Assembly (NCBI GenBank): GCA_009760855.2
Contig: WPIO01000017.1
Span: 6,006,501-6,066,500 of the forward strand
Direction: 5' to 3'
Length of the DNA stretch: 60,000 nt
From: Cristatella mucedo
Taxonomy: Eukaryota; Bryozoa; Phylactolaemata; Cristatellidae
In this document: piece by piece, positions 23,870 through 35,514 of the stretch
Position numbering within the stretch: position 1 is the stretch's first letter
How the letters are laid out: each line of letters opens with the position of its first letter
Translations under genes and position numbers: made by a program
The notes under the pieces: model-generated
Seen by the model: only the letters and a program-made list of their open reading frames with translations
Told to the model about the DNA's origin: nothing
Databases searched by the model: none

Positions 23870-25240
23870 AACCAGAGGCTGACATTGACCGATCTCGATA
23901 GGCCTAGCTCTGCTAGATCTGCCTGCTGCCTTCGACATCATTGATCACGATGTTCTGCTTGAACGATTGAGAACAGCGATCGGTCTGGCAGACGAAGCAC
24001 TGACGTGGTTTAAATCGTACTTGTCTGATCGTGTTCGATCCGTGTCGTGTGGGGGTCAGGTCTCACACACGAGAAGGGTCACCTGTGGAGTCCCTCAAGG
24101 GTGTGTACTCGGCCCGTGCTGTTCTCCATTTATACACAACCTCTGGGAAAAGAGATTAAGGCCCATGGAACAGGATATCACTTTTATGCTGACGATACTC
24201 AGTTGTATTTGTCATTCAAACCGTCGGAATCTGCTGCAGCAACTGAGCAACTGAATGATTGCCTTGCCGATATTCGATCTTAGATGTCGGAAGACTTCCT
24301 GAACTAAAATGATGATACAACCGAACTGCTGCTCATAAGACACCCTAAGCGTGTGTGCAGATTAAAAGGCTTTGCTCTTCTAATAGGTGATGCTATTGTG
24401 CGACCATCGCCACGTGCTCGAAATTTAGGTGTCGTTTTCGACAGCTGCCTCAATTTTAAAAGCTTCATTCAGAAGACTGCTTCTACAGCTAGCCATCACG
24501 CCCGATCCTTATCTAAGATTAGGAGCTGTTTTCCACAGTAGCATGCAAATAAGTTAACTGGCCCCTTAGTTCTGTTTCGGCTTGATTATTGTAATTCCCT
24601 TTTTGCTGGACTACCAAAAAAAAAACATCTAGGCCACTGCAGCTGACTATGAATATGACTGCAAGGCTAGTCTTCAAGTCCCAGAGGTTTGGGCACGTGT
24701 CTGCTTTGCTAAAAGAGCTAGGATGGATGCTGGTTGAGCAACGGATACAGAGCAAAGTTCTTATGCTGACACACAAGGCCCGCCACGGCTTGGCTCATTC
24801 GTACCTAGCTGAACTGTTGCACCAGTTTCAGCCTGTTCGCGCCCTCAGGTCCTGTGTGGACAATAAATTACCTGTTCCATTACTCGACTTAAAGACCATT
24901 GGCGACAGAAGCTTCATCTCTGCCGGTCCTAGACTGTGGAGCTCGCTTCCACAATTCTTATGCAACGACAACTACTCTCCTACTGCCGACTATTGCTCAT
25001 CCTTCTCAGCGGTCCTGAGCTGCTACTTCTATGCTACTAACTACCTTTACTGCTCTCCTGACTCTGCTATGCTTACCACTTTCTCTTTGCTGCGTGAGAT
25101 GAAGTCTGTTGGCTAACGAATGCGTACCGAAAGCCGCTTAGGCAGTGAGTTCACTATACACAACTCTCCCGAGAAAAACCCACATGCTCTGTATGACTTT
25201 GTGGAGTTCCAGACGGAGATGCATTACATTACATATTGAC
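23870..25240 (+). mobile_element. LINE-B, copy spanning reverse transcriptase core to 3' tail
   Basis: The longest informative LINE-B copy. Plus-strand translations (two frameshifts needed) give LLDLPAAFDIIDHDVLL, the loop [21 protein letters not shown], the catalytic YADDTQLY (24185-24208), ARNLGVVFDSCLNFKSFIQK, then a C-terminal part open from 24649 to 25116 with SAGPRLWSSLPQFL. It ends in 'tttgtggagttccagacgg' and (CATTA)n. These motifs place it in the CR1/L2/Jockey assemblage of non-LTR elements, distinct from LINE-A by its C-terminus and tail. The 5' end, endonuclease and ORF1 are missing. Confidence 0.86.
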
Positions 25241-25589
25241 TCTCGGTTGACTAGCCTGCTGATGCTTCGGTTAACTTAGCATGAAAATGGTAGGTACTAA
25301 ACATGGTGGTAAGTAGAGCTTTATATCGTCCGTATAGGATCAGTAGTAAGCCTTTCGTAGGTGCTGTTATTTGAAGTACACATAGTTGTGGTTGTATTAG
25401 AGTGAGACTAGAAAGCTGATGAAATGCTTGGTGTCAAGTGATACTTAAGCAACACAATATTCTCAAAAGCTCGCTTACTGGTCAGTTTGAGAAGCTTCGG
25501 TGGGTCGAATCAATTTCATGATCTGAGCTGTATAAACCAAAACGTTTATATATATCATGTATTCACTTCCTTTACGTGCATTCAATCAG

Positions 25590-27390
25590 ATTGAATGTTC
25601 AGTGCAGCAACTGATGTTTGAACATAATGACCTTAGACAGTTCCTTGCAGACTCTGGCTCCGAAAGCTTGCTTGCTGTGCCATTTTATTACATGGTGCAA
25701 CAAAATCTTTGTTAAACATTCAACTAAAATTTCAGTCAGTAAGTTTATGTGATTATTTTCAATCGTCGTGTCCAACATATGCAAGGTAAGACCTTCGAAA
25801 TCACGCTTATCTGCAACACTGGACAAAATGGCTGCCGATATCATGGCCAGATCACCTGAACACTGCAGCCAATCCACCCTCGGTTGCTGTAGCAGCCAAT
25901 GGAAGCAAATTTCAGACTCGTTGCACAGCTGAATAATGCTTTCTGAAGGCATCTTTGGCCGGCCTCAGTCCTTCATTTGAACAAAAGGGTGTGCAGTTTC
26001 CGAGGTGGCTGTGAGATCAATAACAAAATGCAAGCATATTGACTGCCTGTGTCATTGTATGACTAGCGATACATGCTACTGCAGCCTGCTTGTATTTTGA
26101 CATGGTTGCACTGAATGTTGGTCAGCTAGTGATCACCCGAGCTCTGCAAGCTAGTAACCATTTTGTACTTGTGCGTGGTCTTAAATCTCCTTACCATCGC
26201 CAACGGGTTTCTTAATGTCAGCACCAAAAGGAAAGCCTTGCATGCGAGTATCATATAGTGCTCAGTGCATCGCCAGCATTGGAGCTCATGACCGTTGCTG
26301 CAGGAGAGACCTACATCATCTGCTTTGGTTAATCAAAGTGCTGACGCTTAGCCAGTCTTCCTTATGCACCCCTTTAATCTCCCAGAGCATTTGCAGCCTT
26401 ACAACAAGTTCCTAGAATATACTCTTGCCATTGGCATTATGCAGTAGAAGGCAGTCTCTAAATGTATTTCTCACCAGTTTAATCCTTTGGCATGTATCGA
26501 GCCCGTGTATTGCATGGTCAGCATGCTTGTTGAATTGTGACTGCATATGCTGACTTGATAGGGCAACACTCAATGCCAGGAGCATGTTGAAATGGCATGA
26601 CGGCTGATCACATATTAGTGAATTGACGGGGCCCTATGTACTATCTAGCCTATTAAAATATTCCAATACAATATTTGCTCTCTCTCTCTCTCTCTCGGCT
26701 GCTGGCAAGGAAGTATCCTAGGAGTAGTTTCCACCCACTGTTAAATAATGAGACAGCCAAAATGACAAGTTCATCCTTGGCGATGGGTGCAGAATCATCT
26801 TGCATGCTATGCAGCATGCAAGATGTCAATGTAGCCTTGTTATCATCCATTAAAAAACTCGACATGATTACCTATAGACATTTCGTGCATCATATGCGCA
26901 CACATAGTTTTGCATCCTCGTGGACTGTCTTCTGCAGTTTGAGCAACGAGAGCTGAAAAGCTCTTCTAGTGAAGACTGATAGACAGTTCACAGTGCTATC
27001 CGTCTGTGCAATGGTGCTTGGGAGGGTAAGGGGAAGGCGAAACGCTCCACGAACAAAATTGTATACCTTTATTGACCAGAATTGAGGTGCCGTTGCAAAT
27101 GCTGTCAACTCTTCGCTTGTAGGTATTTCCTGAGCTGCTTCACTTGCTAGCACCAATTCGCCTCAAACAGCTCCAGTGAAGTACGAACAAAAATTGCTTC
27201 TAAAGGCCTTGGCCTAATTCTCCAATATGAGATTTTTTTGACCTGATCGAGTCCGAGACCGTGGACATATGGTTGACTTCACATTGCAGGCGTCCGTGCG
27301 GCCGTTGCAAGCAAAGCTGTCTCTGTAATGCACCTATCTTCCTTTGCATGACTTTACCTGCCTTTTCAGTTTTCGCAGAGAACACTGAAT
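25590..27390 (-). pseudogene. P-element/THAP9-like transposase relic
   Basis: Read on the minus strand from high to low coordinates, several blocks of the P-superfamily transposase core follow in order. TSEELTAFATAPQFWSIKVYNFVR (about 27110-27040) matches the (S)EELRxFAxTLxFYSxKAYxYVR block. AKDELVILAVSLFNSGWKLL then GYFL (about 26780-26700) matches the AxEALVFMVVxLNxxWKxPxGYFL block. NALGD followed by a KG..W stretch (about 26400) matches xRNALGD. The 25952-25599 frame ends with LTKILLHHVIKWHSKQ, like LTxxHIxWxxxKM. Stops and frameshifts separate all blocks, so it is dead. P-type transposases cut and paste DNA. I could not see a THAP zinc finger or terminal repeats. The remaining sequence up to about 28 kb is AT-rich and may belong to it. 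Confidence 0.72.
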
Positions 27391-28257
27391 GGCATAAGCA
27401 TGCTCATTTCTCACATTTAATAGCTCAGGGACACCTGCAGCTGCTTCTTCAGTAGTTTGCCTACCCATGGGTGCCCTGTGCTTAGGAGCTGTGGAGTTCT
27501 GGAAATTAACAAACTGTACGTTTCACTGAAATAGATCTTGGATACATCACACTGCTCGAGTATAATTTGGTCTTTGTATGTCTAACATACAAATCTTCCT
27601 TGTTCATATGAGCAGGAAAAGAAAATGTGATTGAAACAGCTGATTCCTGAAGCTAGATGGTTGTTCCAATTAAGTCAAAAGTAGTCTCGGACAAAACTCT
27701 GAGAGCACAATCACGATCTCTGAGACGGCATCCACTCTTTCCTCCACACATTTCTTACCTAGACCTGCAATCTTTCACGATCGCTATGTGGCAATCGGAT
27801 GAGTCAGCAGGTGGCATCAGCAGGTGTTTATTAAGCAACGAGTCGAAATTGCAGTTTTAATGCAGCCAAAATGGCCTTTTTCTGGATACATCACATGTGA
27901 AACATTAGGCCCAGCTCAGACCTATGTTTTTCATCTGCCTTGCTATAAGTGTGTGCCAAGCAAGATATAGGAAGCTTTGGGATAGCTGTACTTAGACATG
28001 GGCCAGCTGAAGTGTATCACACTGTAGCAACAAAATTCAACACTAAGCTTAAGAAAAACTATCATTAGCTTAGGATCATAAGGGCAAGCGATTCTAGGAC
28101 TTCATAGGGGGCCATATACCTCTGCAGTACAAAGTGGAGTACCCGCAAGCAAGCAGCCAGCCCGGATTAGGAGATCATTTAATTGTCACTGCTGGTTTCA
28201 AGTCTTTACCGGGTTTCCTGGAAGTCCCAGTTGTAGAAAAGTAAAGAAATGATCGGC

Positions 28258-28425
28258 TGTTTCAGCAGCCTCATTTATATTGAGGCAGATGAATGTTAGT
28301 GGCTATCACCGCTAGCAGCTATAACTTGCAATAAAGGATTGTCTGCTGCAGGACTCGAACCCACGACCTGGGTCGTTAAGTGCAAGCACCTTACCCCTAG
28401 GCTAAGACCTGGGACTGGGCTAGGA
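28258..28425 (-). mobile_element. SINE-B, minus strand, well kept promoter boxes
   Basis: On the minus strand the head contains 'ttagcctaggggtaaggtgc' (A box) and GGTTCGAGTCC, an exact tRNA-type B box, about 30 nt later. Then 'tgcagcagacaatcctttat' and the tail 'aatgaggctgctgaaacagc'. The head is about 69 nt long. It is not a functional tRNA: it lacks proper arms and sits in a repeated unit. Confidence 0.8.
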
Positions 28426-30042
28426 CGGCCCGTTGTTGAGGCAAGTGGTTGCATTCGAGATTATATCGACTACTGGAAGAGCACGAAGCAGCGGACAGAT
28501 GGCAACTTCTGCAATGCCTGCACAAACTTGGCGGCCCCAACTTTCTATCGCACTACGCATTTATGCCAGCGTCAGGCAGACTGCGACGTGGCACACATTC
28601 GATCGCACATCCGGCAGCCGATAGGGTTGCCATTTTGAAGGGAGGGCGGACTCGGCAGCAGGCAGAGGAAAAGAGGATGGCAGCAGGCAGCTGGAGCCTC
28701 CCTGAGCTGATCGGGCTTACAGTTTCAGTGCACCATGGATGATGACGAATTAGCCGGGCTTAGCCTAACCAGGTGAAGGTTGAGCTATTTGCAGCTCGGA
28801 TCTCTCGGGGTTGGAAGTTGGGTTCGAGCATTTATTTAAAACAGCCAACGGAGTCGTAAAAAAGAAGAGGGGAAGATGTCAAGGGCTGCATCGTTGGCCG
28901 GTGTTAGGCACAGAGGCAGCCTAGCCTGGATTAAGCCGAGGGGGATAGACCTAGACTTAGCCATGGGTAAATATTAGAATGCTGAAGGGAATAAGTCGGC
29001 TGGCCAAGCCGCCCAACACGACCCTTCAGGTCGATCAAAGGTCAGGCGCCCACTCGGCCATTGGCCACTCGAGGCTACGAGTGGGTGGGGCCGCCGAGCC
29101 GCAGGCCAACACTGTACTGGAGGAAGCCACACAGCGGCTACGCAAGGTATCTACGAGCAACCAAGAGATACAACCCTGCCACTCAATCCCGATGCAGAAA
29201 AAAATTTACACTAATGCACACAGCCCACTGCTTCTTCCGGTCGGAGTGCTCTTTGCGGCCAGAGGGCATTTGGCTAGCGAGCAAAGCAAACTACTAGAAG
29301 GAACCGAACGAGAGGGCAGCTCATTCCTCGAAAGAAGAGAGATAGCTGCTCAATTACAGGTCTATAGGTCTAAACTGCATCGTGGGCAGGCGGGGGCCGG
29401 TAGCAGCAGCCAGCAGCAGTGACGGTGGGGGTGGTCGGCATGTCATGCCATTTTGCTCTGAAGTGAGCCTGGCGACTTGCTGCAAGTGGCGATGACTGCC
29501 AGGGACACTGACTGCTCGTGGCAGCGCCCAGGAGCAAGCCGACAGCAAGGCATTCTAGGGTTGCCAGCACCCATCCAAGCACACAGACACGTCACCCATC
29601 CTATCGCAAAACTGAACGAAGGCTGATTAAGGCCGGCCGGTCGCCCGGCTCGTGAGCATGCTCCAGCACGTGTGCCGAAGCCGCCTAGGCCAGGCTAGTG
29701 GAATTTGTTTCCATCACTAGGGAGACGAGGCATTGCGGATTCCATGCCAAAGACAAAGAGGAAAAACTTGCAAACCATCGTGCCAGAGTGGCAGTCCTCA
29801 CTGTGCAGGACTGCGTGACGGCCCGACAAATCGATCTTCCCAAGACATACACATTTGTGTGAAATAGCATCAGCATGAGTAAGCATGCTACGTGTTCTTA
29901 GGATCCTATTAACTTTGTCAGTAACGTGGACTGCAGCTAACCAATATTCAGCACGCTGAATCACAAGCTAATTTGCTAAAGATTCACCAGTACAGGTAAG
30001 CAACACATGAATTTGCCAGCTGAAAAAACTCGGGACCAAGAT
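28426..30042. other. Unassigned GC-richer DNA
   Basis: One 147-codon plus-strand frame (28979-29422) has no domain and no splice-site support. CAGCAG clusters near 29400. No repeat family identified. Confidence 0.4.
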
Positions 30043-30135
30043 ATATATATATGACCCTGAGAGAACTACGTCTACTTCTAAGCACTACTTTGTTTAAGCT
30101 GCAAAGGAAGCATTTCAACTGTTTAGCAATGTTAA
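30043..30135 (-). mobile_element. LINE-A tail fragment, minus strand
   Basis: A short (AT)n replaces the usual (AAT)n; then an inverted tail (CCTGAGAGAACTACGTCTAC) and 'gctgcaaaggaagca' of the 3' UTR. Confidence 0.6.
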
Positions 30136-30149
30136 CCCTATTCCATAAT

Positions 30150-31167
30150 CTCTGTGGTCTTCACCGGCAGGCAAACTTAGCCTAGCCATAACCGAGATTT
30201 GTAGTGCTTCTCTGGAAAAAGGGTTTGTACCCAAGTCTTCAAATCGGCCATCGTTAGACTGATTTTTAAAAAGCCTGGATTAGGTACGGAGGTCATTGCA
30301 AACTATAGCTTCCAGTGTCCCCTTCTACCTTTTTTTTGTCGAAGATTCTTGACAAAATTGTCGCTAAGCAGCTGGTAGCACACATTGAAACGAAAAAGAT
30401 TTCAGAAAATTTTTCATCCGGGTTCAACCGGCAGCACTCCACTGAAACTGCTCTCTTCCGTGTAGCCAATGACATCCTATGCAGCAACGATGATGAGAGT
30501 TCACTACCCTAGTACTGCTAGATCTATCAGCTGCCTTCGAAACTATTGATCACAAGATCCTACTTGAACAATTGAGAACAACGATCGGTCTGGCAGACGT
30601 GGCACTGGCGTGGTTTAAATCACACTTATCTGATCGTGTTCAATCCGTGTCGTGTGAGGGCCAGGTCTCGTCTACTAGACCAGTCACCTGTGGAATCCCA
30701 CAAGGGTCTGTTCTTGGTTTTTAGTTGTTCTTAATTTATACTCAACCTCCGGGAAAGGTTTTGCACCAAATGAATCAATTATCACTTCTATGCTGGCGAT
30801 ACTCAGCTGCATTTGTCATTTAAACCGTCTGAATCGGCTGAAATGACTGATAAGCTAAATACTTGCCTTGCAGACTTTTGATCCTGGATGACAGCAAATT
30901 TCTTTAAACTAAACGACAATAAAACGAAACTTCAATTCATAGGACACCCCAAGCGTGTGATTAGACTAGAAAGATTTACTCATCTAATAGGTCATGCTGT
31001 TGTGCAACCCTCACCTTGTGCTCGGAATTTAGGTGTCGTTTTCGACAGCTGCCTAGATTTTGAAAGCTTCGTTAAGAAGACTGCGTATACAGCTAGTCAT
31101 CACGCCCGATCCTCATCTAAGAATAGGAACTGTCTTCCATGGTGGCTTGCAAAAATTTAAATAACTC
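30150..31167 (+). mobile_element. LINE-B, reverse transcriptase part upstream of a SINE insertion
   Basis: It starts near the reverse transcriptase entry (SLEKGFVPKSFKSAIVRLIF) and continues through HSTETALFRVANDIL, VLLDLSAAFETIDHKILL and VTCGIPQGSVLG. At the catalytic box it reads YAGD (30789-30800), so one active-site aspartate is lost. Several stops and frameshifts break the frame. Its continuation lies after the SINE-A at 31168-31297. Confidence 0.84.
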
Positions 31168-31297
31168 ATTGGTCCAGTGGTTATGGTGCTCACCCCGACC
31201 AAGGTCTCTCTGAGGTCGTGGGCTCGAGCCCTGAGGCATATGTTAAGCGCCTAAATAGTGATTAAGTTCTCTTGGGATGCTATACAAATGAATTATA
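31168..31297 (+). mobile_element. SINE-A inserted in LINE-B
   Basis: A complete-looking copy: 'tggtccagtggttatggtgc' (A box), 'gtcgtgggctcgagccctg' (B box), 'gttaagcgcctaaatagtg', GATTAAGTTCTCT, then 'gctatacaaatgaatta'. It splits a LINE-B copy, so this SINE moved after that LINE inserted. Confidence 0.85.
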
Positions 31298-31855
31298 TTT
31301 TGGTTCTGTCTCGGCTAGATTATTGTAATTCCCTTTTGGCTGAGCGACCGAAAAAAGCCACTTGGCCACTGCAGCTGGCAATTAATGTGGCTGAAAGGCT
31401 AGTTTACACATCACAGAGATTTGAATACGTGTCTCCTTTGCTGAAAGAGCTTGGATGGCTGCCGGTTGATCAACGAATACAAAGTCAAGTTCTTTCACGG
31501 ACCGACAAAGGCCGGCCACTGCTTGGATTCCTTCATACCTAGTTTCGCTGCTGCACCAGTTTCAGCCTCCTCGGTGCCACTCCTCCAACGTCACTAAATA
31601 ATACACGTACTCTCCTGCTGGTGACTATGGCACATCCTTTCCAGCTGTCCTGAGTTGCTACCTCCATGCTGCTCACTACCTAAGCTGCTCCCCTGACTCT
31701 GCTACGCTTGTCACTTTCTCTTTTTTAGCGTGAGACGAAGTCTGTTGCCTATCAAATGCATATCGAAAGCCGCTTAGGCTTTGAGTGTGCTATGCAAAAC
31801 TATCCTCAGTAACACCCACATCGTCTTAGTGGCTTTGTGGAGTTACAGATGGAGA
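31298..31855 (+). mobile_element. LINE-B, C-terminal part and tail downstream of the SINE insertion
   Basis: Continues the copy above from 'ttggttctgtctcggctagattattg', where the uninterrupted copies read on from 'cttagttctgtttcggcttg'. Contains LLKELGWLPVDQRIQSQVL, a deletion of the RLWNSLPQFL region, and a tail that runs into a short CA tract. Confidence 0.82.
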
Positions 31856-31934
31856 TACACATACACACACAAATACACACGCACACAACATGCGCAATTG
31901 CAGCATGCATTAGCACACAAGGCTGGTTCAGGTG

Positions 31935-32310
31935 AACAAAGCAAATGCTAAGAGGACCTGGTAGGTTCCAGCTCACTTTAAATGTCGTCAAATCAGGGGA
32001 TGTCACTAATGCCAGTCGGTAGAGAGCTCTAGGATTAGGTGCACAGGAACTGAAAGAGAGCTATCCTACAGATTTGAGGTTGGTTGGAGGCTCAGCTAAA
32101 CATCCAGAGTCGGAGAATCAGACGTTGTTAGGATAGCCAAGGAGTAAGCAGCTCAGACAGGTAAGATGAAACAAAAAATTGGACTTGAAGTACACAACAG
32201 GACTTCGACGTCGATGCGCTACTTGATCGGAAGACAGCGTGAGTCGGCAAGAAGTGGCGCAATATGGCCGTTGAGATACTTACGAGGCAGACAACGATCA
32301 GTCGTCATTT
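31935..32310 (-). mobile_element. LINE-A fragment, minus strand, lacking its tail
   Basis: The minus-strand reading contains TSPDLTTFK followed by a decayed LxxxL..G end, then upstream ORF2 sequence. The 3' UTR is gone; a short CA tract lies at its 3' side, next to the LINE-B copy. Confidence 0.65.
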
Positions 32311-33037
32311 ACCAGAGCTTATGCTTCTTTTCTAAATGAGTCTATTCGGCACTAGTGAATTCTTAGAATTAAGAATCACGAGATTCTTATTAATTGATAA
32401 TACCATTATGAGGCACTCACAGTTCAGCGAGCAGCAATGCACAAGCTGCAAATAGCAAGACTGTGAGCAGTTTGCAGGAGTGTGCGGGGCTTGCCTGAGA
32501 TGGATCGTTTGGTAGCTGATTATCCATACAGATAGGTCGGGGATGGCTAAGGTATGAACCCACGCTGTCGCCTTATAAGCAGCAGTTCATGGCCTGCACA
32601 GTGTCTGCACTTGCTGCTAAGAGCACAACACATGCCATTGGGCAACACCAATCGCCAAACCAGCAGCAGAGTCAATTGGCAGTGCATTCTAGTACAGCGG
32701 CTATACAAACAAGCAGGCTGCTGCACAGTTAGATATAGTGCTAGTTTCACATGGTCGTTAAGGCAATAACGTCAACACAGAAACGGCTTCCCACAACCCC
32801 CTTTCTCAATTCATTATTAGCAGTAGACGAATCACTAAACATGCCCGTATTGGCTGCCCGACCTGACCAACAGAGGCTGCTGTGGCAGGCGGTCACGCCC
32901 GGCTGCTAGACCACAGTGCCACCAGCATCAACTGCCGTGGCCAGTCAAGGCAATTTGGCTAGTCACGTGTTAAAGGTGCCAAAGCATTTTTTGTGAATTT
33001 CCCTCTTATCACTTTGGTTACAAACGGGTGGGAGCCA

Positions 33038-33120
33038 CCCTGGTGTGGTCTAGGGGTCAAGTTGCTCACTTTAAATGACCAAGGTTAAGGTGAAGTTATT
33101 TGATGACAGCGGTCGGGGGG
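33038..33120 (+). mobile_element. SINE-A head fragment
   Basis: 'tggtgtggtctaggggtcaa' (A box) and 'ggttaaggtgaagttatttg' match the head and inter-box insert of the 10.1-kb copy. It is cut at a run of about ten G; the B box and tail are missing. Confidence 0.6.
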
Positions 33121-33479
33121 GGGGGGAGGTCCCTAGCAGTGCAGTATAGTAAGTTGCCAATGGAAGAAATGTCTACGTGGTGGCCCTGTCCTGTCTGTGG
33201 CCACACGTCCTAACGTAATGGAAGCCCTTACACCCTCCCTTGTATGGGTTCACAAGCCTGTCCAAGTGAGCACGGGATTGAGCGTGCACTTGAGCAGGCA
33301 TGCACACAAGCACACATAAGTGCACACGTGAGCAGGAGTGAGGCTCGCCTAGCATTCGAGCGGCTGCAACCAGGCGTGCCGTGCAATCGCCAGGCATGCC
33401 TGTGTGAGAACAGCCGATCGGCAGCTGCCCCTTGTCGATGTCAGTTAACACAGTGTGTCTGACGCCATCTCCTACCGAG

Positions 33480-33572
33480 CTGGTTTGGTCCTGCGGTTAA
33501 GGTGCGGTGAAGCCTCTGGTTACAGATTAAGTTCTCTTACTATGCTCTATAAATACAAATGAATTACATTTT
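33480..33572 (+). mobile_element. SINE-A with internal deletion
   Basis: 'tggtcctgcggttaaggtgc' (A box) is joined directly to 'cagattaagttctcttac' and 'tataaatacaaatgaatt' (tail). The B box is lost. Confidence 0.65.
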
Positions 33573-34050
33573 TTCACTGGCTTTTGCAGTTTTTGAACTA
33601 CCTACCTACCTACTTATCAACTTAGGAACCATATCCAGCTGCTCCATGAATTGCCTAAGAGCATCGATGACGGGACCAAGCTTAGTGCTTTACACACACC
33701 ACCACTTCTGCTGAAGGCCCGAACGAAACTGTCCGCTACTCAAACGATATCGAACACTATGGAATAGAGCCAGCACCAGTCAAGCCAAGGTTTAGTGGGG
33801 CGAGGGGGATTTAGCCAAGTCACCAAAGACGATAACGTTGACTCTCTCAGCTTTATAAAACAATAATCGATGGACTTTAGAGCCAAAGCAGAAGATGATG
33901 CTCTTCTTCAGAGTGTTCTGCACAGTTTGAAGGGGGCCACAGAGATTGCCAGACTACTGAATGTCGGTCGAGCTACAAGGACTAGAAAACCCATCAAATT
34001 TTGCAGTGTGACAGTGCTCTTGAATCTGCTTTGTGGCTAACCCTTATGTG

Positions 34051-34052
<2 letters not shown>

Positions 34053-34096
<44 letters not shown>
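34053..34096. repeat. TG microsatellite
   Basis: (TG)22, followed by mixed GTGTTTGTG sequence. Confidence 0.93.
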
Positions 34097-34100
<4 letters not shown>

Positions 34101-34544
34101 CTTGTGTTTGTGTGTAGTTGTGTGTACCTACACATAATACATACACTGCCCTCCAAAATTTGCATCTGGTGCATGCTGCTGGTGCAGCTGGTTCATCGAT
34201 CTGAGTTTGACTATTGCAAATTCCTGTATTCGAGTAAGCCATTATGCTAAACAAGTTATTAAATTGTAACAATCTGTCAATAAAATTTTGACCTAAGTCA
34301 CAAGTAAGTAATACAGTTTCCGGCAACCGAGTCAGTCCCGTGTACAGTGGGTCCCGTGTACAGATAGGCAGGCGAAATGTGAATATTATACCACCCTCTT
34401 TGAGGCCATACAGCAGAACCTAGTTTTGACCCTTTTTGTCACCGACGATCCCTCGGCCAATGATGAGCTAAGTAAGGTATACAGGTGTCTCCTGAATCTG
34501 TAGAGGCCAGCCCATATCATACTGGAGCTTGGTACACGACCAGA

Positions 34545-35500
34545 ACATGCAGCCAGTTGCACAGCTTTCCATAGGTACAAGAGCGGTTTTGATGTCCCCC
34601 CACAGAGATGGCAATTCAAACGAAGAAATCGCAATGCTGCTGAAGATCTCGGAGGGCACTGGAGCATTACTTGGAACATTAGTAAAGATCTGGACAATGG
34701 TAGCACAGAGGCACTGCACTGCACTGCTTGGGCTGCCCTCGAATAACTTCTCTGCCGGAGGACCGGCTAGTGAAAAACATTGGACAGGTTTGCCACTGCT
34801 AAAATGCACCGTTACAGAGTCTCTGCCTAGCTACTGGGACGGTTATGAGTAAACAGCTTCATGAACAAGGACTAAACGCACGGGTGGCTAAGTGCCAGCC
34901 ATTGTTGACTGTGCAGCACAAAGAAGCTAGGCTACATTTTGGTCGCCGGTACCAGCACTGGACAGCTGCACTGTGGAGCAGAGTGCTGTGGACTGGTGAG
35001 TCAAAATCCTATCTCTTCTGCTGCGATAGGAGGCGGAAGCATGTTTGCCGGCGAATGGATGAAGCTTATGTTGGTCGTGAAATTCGGTAGTGGAACTGCA
35101 ATTGTATGAAGCTGCTTCTTAACTTCCGGCATTGGGCATCGAAACTGGATTCAAAGAATCATGAATCAGACTAAACATTTGGCAGAATATTGGCTTGCCA
35201 TCTGCTTAGACTCTTCACGGGATCGATTTCTGTTGACAGCATGACAACAATCCGAATCACATGCTGTGGTGCTTAAAGAGATTTTTTAAGAACCGAGGGA
35301 CAACAGCTTAGAGCCAATTGAGGTCATGAAGTAGCCAAGCCAAAGCCAGGACGAAACCAGTAGAATATCTGCAGGACTAAGTCGATCACACTCTTAAGGT
35401 TCTGAGCTCTCTGCTGCATGAAACCTGATGAGTTAAAGAGGTTTTGAAGGATTGCTGCAGGAAAATTCCTCCAGAAATGGGGTCACACTAATAACTGCAA
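34545..35500 (+). pseudogene. Tc1/mariner-type transposase relic
   Basis: An N-terminal helix-turn-helix-like part (LSIGTRAVLMSPHRDGNSNE then EIAMLLKIS, about 34560-34650) is followed, after a frameshift, by ARVAKCQPLLTVQHKEARLH then VLWTGESKSYLF (34880-35020). The Tc1 family reads WSDESKF there, so the first catalytic Asp is a Gly. Further on come QHDNNPNH (35240-35265, second Asp kept) and SLEPIEVMK (35307-35335, the DLNPIE block, Glu kept), in shifting frames. The order and spacing are those of a DDE transposase of about 340 residues. Clear terminal inverted repeats were not found; 'atacactgccctccaaaa' at 34140 resembles a Tc1-like terminus but lies 400 bp upstream. Confidence 0.78.
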
Positions 35501-35514
35501 TATACAATGATGTA

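Larger units (their letters stand above)
32311..34544. other. Unassigned DNA with two SINE-A fragments
   Basis: Besides SINE-A pieces and the TG tract, nothing gene-like. 'atacactgccctccaaaatt' at 34140 resembles a Tc1-type terminus. Confidence 0.4.

Noticed and set aside
28979-29422. 147-codon plus-strand open frame
   Set aside because: No domain, no splice support, ends in a CAG-rich run.
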